NCBI GenBank assembly: GCA_029948255.1
Contig: JALIZF010001862.1
Coordinates: forward strand, 496,001-560,000
From: Telmatactis stephensoni
Taxonomy: Eukaryota; Cnidaria; Anthozoa; Actiniaria; Isophelliidae
Direction: 5' to 3'
DNA: 64,000 bases
Notes under the pieces: model-generated
Database searches by the model: none
What the model was told of the DNA's origin: nothing
What the model saw: the letters and a program-made list of their open reading frames with translations, nothing else
In this document: piece by piece, positions 24,990 to 35,239 of the stretch
Layout: each line of letters begins with the position of its first letter
How positions within the stretch are numbered: the stretch's first letter is position 1
Translations under genes and position numbers: made by a program

Positions 24990-25102
24990 AAGTTCAAATG
25001 AACATCTAACTAAACACGTAAAAATTACTCGAGTACACATGATATAAGTTCAAAATAAACACCTAACTAAACACGTAAAAATTACTCGAGTACACATGAT
25101 AT
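24990..25102. repeat. Two-copy tandem repeat, ~57-bp unit
   Basis: AAGTTCAAATGAACATCTAA through ACTCGAGTACACATGATAT is repeated immediately with three to four differences in its first half. The second half is identical. Confidence 0.85.
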
Positions 25103-25599
25103 GGAAATATTCAAAAGTTCAAAGGCTAATAAATAGAACTTTATTCATTCTGCTGAATAATTTTACATTTAAAATCTCTCTGTTCTGGATATTTTTGTCT
25201 TGTTTCCGCCACCTAAGCACGTAGGATCAGGATCCCTTGATCTAAAAAAGATTAATATTAATTTAATAATTATTGAAAATATACAAATATTGATTCCATT
25301 TCATAACAAAGGTGATACAATCAAATTGGACCCGGAGTTTACTTGCAACATAATCATAATATATAAAATTTGGTTACCTTGTGAATTGTTTAGAGCTGAA
25401 TATTGTCAATATTCATTGACCAAGAATTCAATAAATCGACTCCAGATTGGACAGTTGAGTCGATTGTCTCCATGGTAACAGTGTCCTTAGCCTTGGCAAC
25501 AAGAAAAAGGAATAGTGATTAGAAAACAGAGATTACAGTAAATGTCGCCAACCCCTCTAAACCACACCATGCTTGCTCAGGCTACCTGTAACAAACGAG

Positions 25600-25747
25600 C
25601 AAGTTGTGTAAAATTACCCAGATGACCTTTGCAAGCAAGCTTTGTTACTCGAGCTTCCTGTGGTAGATCGAGTTGCGATCGTCATACGAGAAAGTTGTGC
25701 AAAATTACCCAGATGGCCTTTGCAAGCAAGCTTTGTTACTCGGGCTT
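25600..25747. repeat. Two-copy direct repeat, ~57-bp unit, ~91-bp period
   Basis: AAGTTGTGTAAAATTACCCA and the following CTTTGCAAGCAAGCTTTG are repeated ~91 bp downstream with a few substitutions. Confidence 0.8.
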
Positions 25748-26060
25748 TCTCGTAGCACGAGTGAACGCTATTATAGCGTCTTGTTTCATGTAAACCTCCC
25801 CCCCAATCAACACACAACACACATATTTGATATTTAACGCATATTTTGTTGCTTAGTGGAACCGAGATAATGACAGAAATTAAAGGTATTTCTGTGTCTC
25901 GCTTATCGTCACCGTATAAATACACATAGCTGCATCTCAACAGGGTTGAACTGAAAGCATGTGAAGGCACCAACGACTCAGTGCTGCTATAAAGTCCATG
26001 TATGACCGGTATATGCTCCTGTTGATTGGGCCACTTTAATTTATACCGCTAGGACCAGAA

Positions 26061-26184
26061 CTAGGGTGACTTCAATAAAACTTTTAGAGTAGTAACTCAC
26101 AAGTGTAGCTATTGTTATTGGCTGTAAAACAATAGCTGCACTTGTAAATTACAAGTGTAAAAGTTTTGTTGCAGTCACCCCCTG
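26061..26184. mobile_element. Hairpin MITE (~124 bp)
   Basis: GGGTGACTTCAATAAAACTT near 26064 is mirrored by AAGTTTTGTTGCAGTCACCC ending at 26180. The inner arms ACAAGTGTAGCTATTGTT and AACAATAGCTGCACTTGT also pair. There is no coding content. Confidence 0.75.
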
Positions 26185-26397
26185 GACTCTTTTATCTACT
26201 TTGTCCAGGGGCTGGTTCCTGCCCGATTAACACTAATCAGGATTAAAATTAAAGGTTTTCTTAACAGTTAATGCTTGATGAGCGCTAATCGAGCTTTCAA
26301 GAGCTCAGGGCAGAACTGGGCTGTCTTTATATAAAGAGGAGAGCTACAATCCTTGCCAAAATTGTTGTCGCGTTTGGTAGTTTTGATCAGTGCGTAA

Positions 26398-26544
26398 TTA
26401 GAGTCATTTTCGAGTGGGAAACTTACCGCGCCGTACCGTGACCGTGTCAGTGCCGTAATGTCTATAAAAACATTCGAAATTCATGCCGTAACCGTATCGT
26501 ATCGTAACCGTACAGTATTCCCACTCATACGAAAACCACTCTAA
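26398..26544. mobile_element. Short inverted-repeat element, CGTATGA-GTGTGA family
   Basis: The left TTAGAGTCATTTTCG and the right end in reverse complement, TTAGAGTGGTTTTCG, form imperfect TIRs followed by GAGTGGGAA on both sides. The interior has GTACCGTGACCGTG and TCGTAACCGTACAG blocks, as in the copies at 5522 and 47621. Confidence 0.65.
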
Positions 26545-26631
26545 TGACCATTAAGCGCGCGCTTAAATCTCATATTAATCTCTGTTTCTTTCACGACCAT
26601 GATAAATAAAATTGAGTCACGTCCTGGCCTA

Positions 26632-27764
26632 TTATTTACTAAGATTTTTAACATTTACCTGATTTGGCTGAAGTGTTCCATTGTCATTCATCAAACCTGA
26701 CATGGGAATATTAAACGGTAAAAGCGAATAAGGGTTGCTATTTCCTAATGGCGAATTATTGGTCTCTACATATACAACGTTCCTTTCGTTGTTTGCTACA
26801 TTTTGTGGTATCATTTCCTGGCCCAGAGGTACCGACATAATTGCAGTTATTACAGGCATTCCCGAGTTGCTCGCGATGTTGTTATTCATGCTGCTTTGCA
26901 CTGGGACATACGTGCGTGGAGCTATGGGTCGATCAGCAGTAAGTAACTGACTGAGGGAATTATTCCCCAATGTTTTTCCTTGGACGTTACAAAATACAGA
27001 CTTTGGTAAAAGAGGTCGTGGGGTAGAAGCTGTAACTGAATTGTTTATAGATATTTGTGAGAGAGAAGACGCAAGGGGCATTGGTGGAAGTCTTGGAACT
27101 AAAATCTGAGAACGTGGAATAGTATCCATAGACGAAGTTTTGACAATGTCTGAGCGATTTTGTTGAATATGTAGCTGTTGTTGCATTAGTTGATTATTTT
27201 GCTGCTGTAGTTGTGGCTGTTGATGATGGTTCTGTCGAGGATTTTGCAACTGTATATTTTGTTGCCGCTGTTGTTGTTGTTGCTGCTGCAGAGAGAGCTG
27301 TTGGGACATTTGCTGTTGCTGTTGTTGTAACATTTGCTCTTGCATTCGTTTTTGTTGATATTGTCTCTGTAATTGTTGTTGTTGCTGCTGCTGTTGTTGT
27401 AGTTGTTGCTGCTGGTGTTGTTGTTGATGTTGCTGCCCTTGGTGTTGTTGTTGATGTTGCTGCCCTTGGTGTTGTTGTTGATGTTGCTGCCCTTGGTGAT
27501 GATGTTGTTGGTGGTGATGTTGGTGTTGCTGTAATTGTGGACGTGGTTGTAGATTGTGTAGCTGTTGTTGCGGCTGAAAATTCTGCATTAACAGTTCCGG
27601 CTGCAGTGCCTGAACACTGTAAAGTCTTTGCTGTTGTTGTAGTTGTGGTGTTTGCTGTTGTTGCTGTTGCGGATGTTGTTGACGCTGTTGTTGCAAAAGC
27701 TGCGTAGGATGTTGCTGCTGTGGTGGTGGTGGTTGCTGTTGCTGCCGTTGTTGTTGCTGTTGTC

Positions 27765-27795
<31 letters not shown>

Positions 27796-30700
27796 AGGAT
27801 GCAAAATTTGTTGTGCCACGTGCTGCAGTATTCGTTGCTGGGTAAAACGTTGTTGATCGAATTGTTGAACTTGTTTAGGGTCAATAGTCTTTACGTCTCT
27901 TTGAATCCAGTTTCCTGGCGACGCAAAAGTAGCCAAGTTGACATGTCCAACACTGTTAGACCTACTGACAGCCTTCAAAGGAACCTTTTGGTTTCCATTT
28001 TGCGACAAGTCTAAGCTAGAATTACTATTGCTGCGACTTTTGGAGTTTTTGTTCGACTGTTTGACTTGTCTTAAGCCTTGCTTTGTTGTCTTTGTAGATG
28101 TTTTTGTTGTAGCGGGTTGTTTTGGGGTTACACTGGAGGCTAAACAAAAAGAAAATTAAAATCATTCAGAAAAAATTCAAAAATCAAAATTCAAAATGCA
28201 CAGGTGAAGACTGAAGTGGAGCATTTTGACTTCTACCCCACGCAGAGCCCATATTAAAATCCAAATTTCAATTCGCGTGACAGCAGACTGCAGAGGAAAA
28301 CAGACGAATCATTCTTGAGGCAAGAAATGTCTCAAGATGGGAAATTTACCGAGGACCACATCTGGGAAATGTCTGTTTTAAGGACAGAATTTGGCCGGAG
28401 GGCTTCCCTTCAAAACTTTTTTCCCAATTTGTACTTTTATCTTGTCTTCCATTGATTTCAGTAGTCCATTTTTAAACGATGTACAATGCACTCGCTCTTA
28501 CTTTTAACAGTCGTTGACAAGATGTTACAAGTTGAAGATGTCGACACCACATCGTTTGTTGACTGTTGTCTGGTTTGTTCATCTTCTTGTTGTTTTAATG
28601 AATTCATTGCAGCTTTGCGCTTTTCCATAAGTTCTTTCTGCTTGGCATCGCGCACGCTTTGCTGGTGAGTTCTGAGTAAATTAGATATGCTTGGAGTCTG
28701 AAGCAGTTCCTTGGAGAAAAGCATAAATAAGAAACTGTGAATGATTTTGTTCTGCCAGGTATGTAATACAGGCCACACTAGCTGTTAATACGGCCACCTC
28801 ATTCCAAACGTAACCTATGGTTACACACCCACTTCAAGGTAACCTATAAAGAAGCTGTCTTTCCACTGTGGAAAAAAATGAAAGGACCAGGCTACTCTCT
28901 TTTGGGTGGCATGGTTAGCCGAGCGGTGAGAGCGCTAGCCATTCACCGCTGTGAGTCCAACGGGTCGGGTCACTGGTTCGAAGCCCTGCTGGATGCCACA
29001 TGTGAGTAGAGTTTGTTAGATGTGTGTGTTCTCGTCCCTTGCCACGAGGGTTTTTCTCCGGGTTCTCCGGTTTTTCCTCCCTCAGTAAAAATCAACATGT
29101 GAGTTGAGCGTTGTATGCAAAATATTTAATGTAGAGGTATATAGTGAGTGTGAGATGAACGGCCCAATGGAAGATTGGCGAAAGCTAAATTGGCTTCCGT
29201 CTGTAAATAAAGAGTTTATCTATTTATTCTCTCTGACAAAAAGCAGGTGTTGGCCAAAGAATGCATTTCCGGCTCTCTGCTTGTGAAGCCTCACTTGAAT
29301 ACACCTGTGTTTTTATCTTGATCACATCTTCTCCCTCTTCGCATATATTATACCTTTTATACCATCAATGAAGCACTTCATACCATCAATCAAATATATA
29401 TCCGTAATTCGGGGGCAGATTTAGGGGAGAAATGCAAGGGGTGTGTGCCCTCCTTTCCAAGGCAACTTTGGGTCATTTTATTTTCGATACTTTTCCAAAG
29501 TATCCTCTGAATCACTGGACAGTATCAGATTTCAATGATGCTGCATCACCAACTACACACCCATCCACCCACCCTCCTCAAGGATAACCCTGGATCCACC
29601 CATGCAGCATGATGGGTATTGCAAACTGAGATATAGTAAGGGTTTCCTATTTGGAGCAATCATGGCCCCTCTTAACTTTTCTATCATCAAAGGGGACACA
29701 CTTCCCTTTCTTTTCCTTAAATCAAAGCATCAAATAAGCATTGGTGTGTTATAAATATATTTCTTGGCAAATGCAAGGGCAGATCCGGGAGTGGGTGCAT
29801 CATCATAGAAATCAGAAAACATCAAGAGGATATTTTGGAAAAGTATTGAGAGGAAAAGGGCCAAAATTGTCTCAGGAGAGGTGCACACAGGGACTTAACA
29901 ATGAGGTAAAGGGGATCAATCTCCTTGTGGGATATTTATTCAGAGCATACTCTGTAATATGCTATAGGAGTGTCATATATATGTAAATTCTTATTGGTAT
30001 GATTTGCACAATAAGTTCAGGGACAACACAACACAAAGGAGTTTTCATTGTTGCATCTTCCATGCTGCATGCAGAATCATGTATCCTGAAAAGTTGGGTG
30101 CCCCTGGAATATATGAACATATGTGCGATCTACCAGCTGCGTCCTGACACCTCCCATGTCAAGGCCTTATCTAGCCTTCTGCACAGGTTTTCTAGCATCA
30201 ATCACTTTGTGGGAGGTATTTAGACTTGGCCAGGGACAGATCCAGGAAATTCAGAAAAGGGGAGCTGGAATGGTGGGATAATAATGAGGAAAGTCATGAT
30301 TTTATTGACAAGTCAGAACTTTAATAAACACTTTTTCAAAAATATGGGGTGGGGATGGGTGGGAGTGGGAGTGGCCCCCCTCAGCCCCACCTAAATCTGC
30401 CCCTGTTGGCTATTTCTATGTTCATATTCTGGTGAATGAGTATAGTACATCATCAGAGCAGCATGCAGTCTTACCAGTCTTTTCTGAACAAGTACTTGGT
30501 GCAACATGCTGGCATACTTCTTCTCCAACTGAAACTTCTCAAGTGCAAGTTGATTTTCTACTGATTCATTGGGATTGTCCTGCAAATAATTACATATACC
30601 ATACACATTAAAAATAACATATGTAGGGGAATCCTTAGATTTGTGACACTGAACAGAAGCATGAATGACCACCAGACACCATACAACTTCAAGTGTCTGT

Positions 30701-33700
30701 GTTTATGCTATTTTGCTGACTTGCTGGGTATACCAGTAATGCAAGCAGGGCCATAGCCACTGGTATGGTTAGTCAGGTTTCAACCGGACCAACTTTTACT
30801 GTTAGAACCATTGTCATTGCAGTTTTGAAAGCGTGAATTCATGTAGGAAAACGAAAAAACTGGACCAACTTTTAATAACTGGACCAATGTTTAAATGGTG
30901 GCTATGACCCTGGCAAGAGTGGATCAATGTGGAAAGAGGGATATAGCTTATTCATCATCATTTGCTGATCACAAGCAATGCTGTGTTCTGCAGGCAGCAG
31001 CCATAATACCTTTCCCCAAGCTGCACGAAACTTGCTTGTGAAGCTGCAGGAGAATATATAAATAACAGAAATCCTTTTTTGGGCATTTACAAGGTTACTT
31101 GCTAGCCCTATTTATGTTTGTCCATCAGATGGTTAATGACTGCTGGTTTGGCCACAACTCATACCAGACAAAACTCTAACACTTGAAACAGTAGTTTATG
31201 AGGAAGGAAGCCTGTTTCATGCAACGTATGCAGAATTAGTATGGCATTTTACTCTGCATAGATATGAAAAAGGCAAGAACTGGTAAACAGCAACACACGA
31301 CTGTATATGGAGGCTTTGCACCATCATGTGATGGCAGCCATGACAGGAGGCAGGAACAATAGAGTCTTTCCCCCTGGGAAACTTAAATCTTTCTCATGTA
31401 AACCAGATTAGTCCAGACTCTGTTGTACTTGCCTCCTGTCATGGCTGCCATCACATGATGGTGCAATTAAAGCATACATGCTTGCATGTTGCTTAATAAA
31501 TTATTGTGCTTATGTTGCCAGTGTGAACCAGGTTGAATATGATACATGAAATACATGTAAGTAATCACAGACCATTTCAAGTTGACCAGTAAAAATAATT
31601 TTCATCAGCTGTTTATCTAATTTACTATGATCTTAGTTAATTATAGTGAAAATTTCAGTGGCTCAATCACTTAAACTTTGTGCATGATGGCTTTGCTGAA
31701 TAAAGCCTGGTTCACACTATAAGGAACATAATGACTTAAGAATATTGACACAATTACATAAAGAAAAAATCAGTTTTTTCTTTATGTCGTTATGTCCATG
31801 TTTTTATGTTCCTATTATTTCATTGTTGTGATGTTTACACTGGTGACATAAAGCATTAATATATGCAGCTGTTTATCTAATTTACTATGATCTTAGTTAA
31901 TTATAGTGAAAATTTCAGTGGCTCAATCACTTAAACTTTGTGCATGATGGCTTTGCTGAATAAAGCCTGGTTCACACTATAAGGAACATAATGACTTAAG
32001 AATATTGACACAACATAAAGAAAAAATCAGTTTTTTCTTTATGTCGTTATGTCCATGTTTTTATGTTCCTATTATTTCATTGTTGTGATGTTTACACTGG
32101 TGACATAAAGCATTAATATATGCAGTTGTGTTTTGCATTTGCGTGGCCTTGCTGTTATGTCGTTACATTGCTAGTCTTAACCAGGCTTTAGATATATTCT
32201 TTCAAGTTATCTTGTACCGCTTCAACAGTTAATCCATCAAAGCATCGACATACAAAGCTTAGGGCTTTGTAAAATTAAGGGACAGTAGCACCAGCTGTCT
32301 TTCTGAAAGCTGACTTATGTCATAACAGCTGAGAATTTGGCGGAATTAATATTATCCTTTAGTATTTTCTTCAAATGGATAAATATATTAATAAAAGAAC
32401 TACATTTCCAGAAGAATACACCACAATTATTATGAAGCAGTTCGAGAACTTCAACAAAGGATATTGGACTTTTGAGCAATGTTTAACACGCAAAGAACTC
32501 TCTTCAATTTTTTTTCTTTAATAAACCGTGAAGTGTGACTGATTTATTAAGAACAACAAAGTCTGGCTCTAGAAAGCTCTTATCTTAATAATTCCTTAAA
32601 AAAACCCTCTAGGTATTTCACAATGATACGAGGAAAAAGCCTGATTGGTGGCTGGTACATTAGTGCATCTTATAAGGACTTAGAGCAGTAGGGTTTTTGT
32701 TTGTAAATACAGTCAGCACTGCTAATATTAATCTTTATTCCAGCAAAAAAAAAATTATTGTTGTCATAATTCCTTGTCATATTTTCTAAAGAAATTGGGG
32801 ATTAATTCCTTTAATGCTTGGATTCACCAAACCAAGGTTTGTTTATGCACACGTACTTTAACTCTTGGCACGGGGTACCCCTTCTAGGCCCCTCCCAGAA
32901 TCTGTGAGGTACAACTTTTTTCTTACCCCTCTCTAAAGGAAGGACAATATACAAACAACTCTTCCGAGAATTTGTGGACGATTATTAGCAAATATTCCCA
33001 TTACATGACAGGGAGACATTTGATGACGTATATTTACACAAGAACAAAATATTTTTACACAAAACCGCAATTACTCATTACACGAGGGAATAGACGATTT
33101 CAATGCGATGAATATCTAATTAAAACCACCAGTGAAATATTTGAAGTCTGTGGAACCACAAAATATCATCATAGTTACTCTAGCAAGCCATAGAAAGAGA
33201 TCAATTTTGTATCTAACATTTCAGAATAAATCACTTCTCCGAATAATCGTGGTTTTGACTTTTCAATGTCCTTTTGAAGTCCAGTATGAGCGATCGAATC
33301 AAGCCGATCGAGTGTTCTTTCAGCGCAGCAACCCAATTGCTTAAATTAGTTAAAATATTAAAGAACATCTGATCGAGCTAGCGATCATAAAGAAAGTACC
33401 AGATCTACCTTACATCAGATATTGAGAGATAGTTCGTGAATTAAAAGCTTAGGGACACGTCTTGCGAAGGACAATACCCAAGCCCTTGGTAATCGAAGAA
33501 TCAACATGTGTCATATTCAATGCTCAACACGATGCCTTTCTCGTAGTTTTGCCTCCAAATTACGGCCACAATACTACTTTAAATTATTTATTAATGAAGT
33601 TACATTAGCTTAGAAGCCCTACCTCGATTCCCTGAGCCCTTCGTTTCTTCTTCTTGTAGTTTTGTTTGTATTTATTGTGACGGTGCTTTCGACATAGCGA

Positions 33701-33793
33701 GGTCCTTATGCCTACAGTGACATCGTTGCAACCTTCTATCTGACATCGCTTTTCCTCGTTCTCTTGATGGACTACAGTCGCTCTGTTTTCCAT
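26632..33793 (-). CDS. RFXAP: RFXAP homologue (regulatory factor X-associated protein) with long polyglutamine tail
   Basis: Four exons join in phase: 33623-33793, 30475-30579, 28502-28709 and 26632-28139, giving ~663 residues against 272 in human RFXAP. Exon 1 has a zinc-like C17-x4-C22-x11-C34-x2-H37 followed by HNKYKQNYKKKKRR, matching the conserved RFXAP segment with a Cys-Lys-Lys-His-Arg core and a basic run. Exons 2-3 join to read MLHQVLVQKRLELLQTP, corresponding to the LLEQVLNQKRLSLLRSP region of mammalian RFXAP that docks the complex. Exon 4 encodes a Gln/His-rich tract (about residues 220-430) and then a Ser/Asn/Pro-rich tail. RFXAP joins RFX5 and RFXANK on X-box DNA; in mammals the complex drives MHC class II genes, which cnidarians are not known to have. 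A possible GTAAAT donor near 26660 just before the stop could extend the gene. Four CAGGG-ended elements, a SINE and tandem duplications fill the introns. Confidence 0.8.
27190..27830 (-). repeat. CAA/CAG glutamine-coding repeat tract with a 27-bp minisatellite
   Basis: Mixed CAA and CAG codons encode Gln runs broken by His, Leu, Pro and Arg. Around 27415-27500 a 27-bp unit coding for QHQQQHQGQ is repeated about three times. Codon mixing means the tract is not a pure CAG repeat. The antisense frames over this tract are artefacts. Confidence 0.9.
28906..29236 (+). mobile_element. tRNA-derived SINE
   Basis: GTGGCAT (28906) and ATGCCAC (28993) would pair as an acceptor stem around a 94-nt tRNA-like head. 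The A-box-like TTAGCCGAGCGG and B-box GGTTCGAAGCC sit where a long-variable-arm (Leu/Ser-type) tRNA would have them, but the T-stem is mispaired. A body follows with GAGGGTTTTTCTCCGGG and a TATTTATT-type tail. This is a SINE in intron 3 of the RFXAP-like gene, not a functional tRNA. Confidence 0.75.
29411..29604. mobile_element. CAGGGGC-family MITE, diverged copy (opposite orientation)
   Basis: It begins GGGGGCAGATTTAGGGG and ends CCCTGGATCCACCC. The inner TTTTCCAAAGTATCCTC is the reverse complement of the GAGGATATTTTGGAAAA motif of the other copies, so this copy is inverted. The target duplication is not readable. Confidence 0.6.
29774..29890. mobile_element. CAGGGGC-family MITE, truncated copy
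   Basis: It starts AAGGGCAGATCCGGGAG and keeps AAGAGGATATTTTGGAAAAG and CTCAGGAGAGGTGCACAC. The right TIR is missing. Confidence 0.6.
30231..30405. mobile_element. CAGGGGC-family MITE, copy C, perfect 5-bp target duplication
   Basis: It starts CAGGGACAGATCCAGGA and ends AAATCTGCCCCTG. TTGGC flanks both sides exactly (30226-30230 and 30406-30410). It lies 70 bp from exon 2 of the RFXAP-like gene. Confidence 0.82.
30746..30912. mobile_element. CAGGG-ended MITE, second family, perfect 5-bp target duplication
   Basis: TIRs CAGGGCCATAGCCAC and GTGGCTATGACCCTG pair with one mismatch. GCAAG flanks both sides (30741-30745 and 30913-30917). The interior repeats CTGGACCAA. It is hAT-like by its ends, with a 5-bp duplication as in copies A and C. 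Confidence 0.8.
31316..31466. mobile_element. MITE with perfect 37-bp TIRs
   Basis: Positions 31316-31352 (TTGCACCATC...GGAGGCA) are the exact reverse complement of 31430-31466. Weaker pairing continues inward for ~15 bp. The element is 151 bp, intronic and non-coding. Identical arms suggest recent origin or gene conversion. Confidence 0.85.
31608..32124. repeat. Two-copy tandem duplication, ~260-bp unit
   Basis: The block 31608-31867 is repeated at 31868-32124 with a 3-bp deletion as the main difference (ACACAATTACATAAAG against ACACAACATAAAG). Each unit carries a hairpin, CATAAAGAAAAAA with TTTTTTCTTTATG. Outer ends AAAGCCTGG (near 31699) and CCAGGCTTT (near 32180) suggest that part of a MITE was duplicated internally. 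It lies in intron 1 of the RFXAP-like gene. Confidence 0.88.
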
Positions 33794-34816
33794 CTTAGTA
33801 GACGAAAGACTCAGAGAGCCATGTGTAGAAGATATTGGTACTTTTAAATCCAGACTTCAACACGTGTTAGCACGTTTGCGAAAGCAGAGATTCTAAAATG
33901 AATGAAAAAGTTCAAAAAGTTTGTAGAAAATCACAAAAAATATAAACCCATGAATCCTGGCGAGTTTTTCCAAGGAAAGCTTACCTTATGGCTTCTTAGC
34001 GTTGTTGGGATGGTTTAGAATGTATAAGTCTTGCTAAGAAAGCGTTAAATAATTTTTATTTAGCAAGAAGTTACAGTACTCCGACTGCTCTCCTCGAGCC
34101 CCATGCTACAACAAAGACTTGATCTCATGCAAATGAATGAATGAAATTAGTCCAGAACAAACAAAAAGACACATTAATTTAAACAGTTACTCGGCTTTTG
34201 TGTCATGTCTCTAGAAATATCTCATTCTCCCTCAAGGACCATTATATTTTATGCCTTTAAGCTGGAGGAAAATAAACAATCTCGAAAAAATAGCAATCGG
34301 ATTTTTAACCATGTCTAGGGTCCTCGTTACACCGGCATGATAGGAAAACAAACACGGAAACGGAAGTTAGAGCGAAATCAGAGCGAGGCTCGATGAGCAA
34401 GAAATTTAGTAAAATAATATGAAAAATTGTATAGTATTAGCAATCCACATTCTTAATTACTATTTTATCAATTGTGGAGCATAATACCTTGAAAGTTTTC
34501 CCTCGTTTCAAAATTAATGTACATCTTCAAAACTTGTAAGTTCATTTCCGGTTGTCATACAGAAGAATAACGCATTAATGTCACGGGAACCTTGGGATGT
34601 CACGCTAGCTTCCGCTGATCGAGGTTTTAAAGATGAGTCTCTGAAAAGGTTCTTTCGTTTTAATAGGACGATGCTTATACCGTGATATGGTTGCAACAGA
34701 CTTGGTGATCAAAAAAGAAACCATTAAATACGTTTTTGCAAAAGCAAAAACAAAAAAGAAAAGGAAGAAAGAAAAGAAACTAGCCAAAGAAAAAAACAAA
34801 AGAGAAGCAAGCTAAG

Positions 34817-35085
34817 ACAAAAGAGAAGAGAAGAGAAGAGAAGAGAAGAGAAGAGAAGAGAAGAGAAGAGAAGAGAAGAGAAGAGAAGAGAAGAGAAGAG
34901 AAGAGAAGAGAAGAGAAGAGAAGAGAAGAGAAGAGAAGAGAAGAGAAGAGAAGAGAAGAGAAGAGAAGAGAAGAGAAGAGAAGAGAAGAGAAGAGAAGAG
35001 AAGAGAAGAGAAGAGAAGAGAAGAGAAGAGAAGAGAAGAGAAGAGAAGAGAAGAGAAGAGAAGAGAAGAGAAGAGAAGAGAAGAA
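34817..35085 (+). repeat. (AAGAG)n pentanucleotide microsatellite, ~53 units
   Basis: About 265 bp of near-perfect AAGAG repeats forms a 269-nt run without any pyrimidine on the plus strand. Pure homopurine tracts of this length can form triplex (H-DNA) and are prone to length change. Confidence 0.97.
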
Positions 35086-35125
35086 CAGGAAATGGAAGAC
35101 AAGGGAAGGAGAAGAAGAAAAGTCA

Positions 35126-35239
35126 GAAAGAAAAGAAGAAGAAGAAGAAGAAGAAGAAGAAGAAGAAGAAGAAGAAGAAGAAGAAGAAGAAGAAGAAGAA
35201 GAAGAAGAAGAAGAAGAAGAAAAGAAGGAGGAAGAGGAA
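35126..35239 (+). repeat. (GAA)n trinucleotide microsatellite
   Basis: About 30 GAA units sit in a second purine-only run, ~40 bp after the AAGAG array. Both arrays have purines on the same strand. Confidence 0.95.

Larger units (their letters stand above)
20402..26631. other. Intergenic region between the FAM181-like gene and the RFXAP-like gene 3' end
   Basis: The first ~750 bp is a plausible 3' UTR of the FAM181-like gene (AATAAA at 21082-21087 and 21129-21134). The remainder is AT-rich. It holds a diverged direct repeat near 23045-23270, short tandem duplications near 25000 and 25650, and two small inverted-repeat elements. No exon-like frame with splice signals was found. Confidence 0.55.

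Noticed and set aside
27213..28014. Val/Ala/Leu-rich plus-strand frames
   Set aside because: They are antisense to the glutamine-coding exon of the RFXAP-like gene; CAA/CAG repeats read backwards give hydrophobic runs.
28906..28999. Possible functional tRNA (Leu/Ser type)
   Set aside because: The acceptor stem and boxes are tRNA-like, but the T-stem is mispaired and a SINE body follows immediately.
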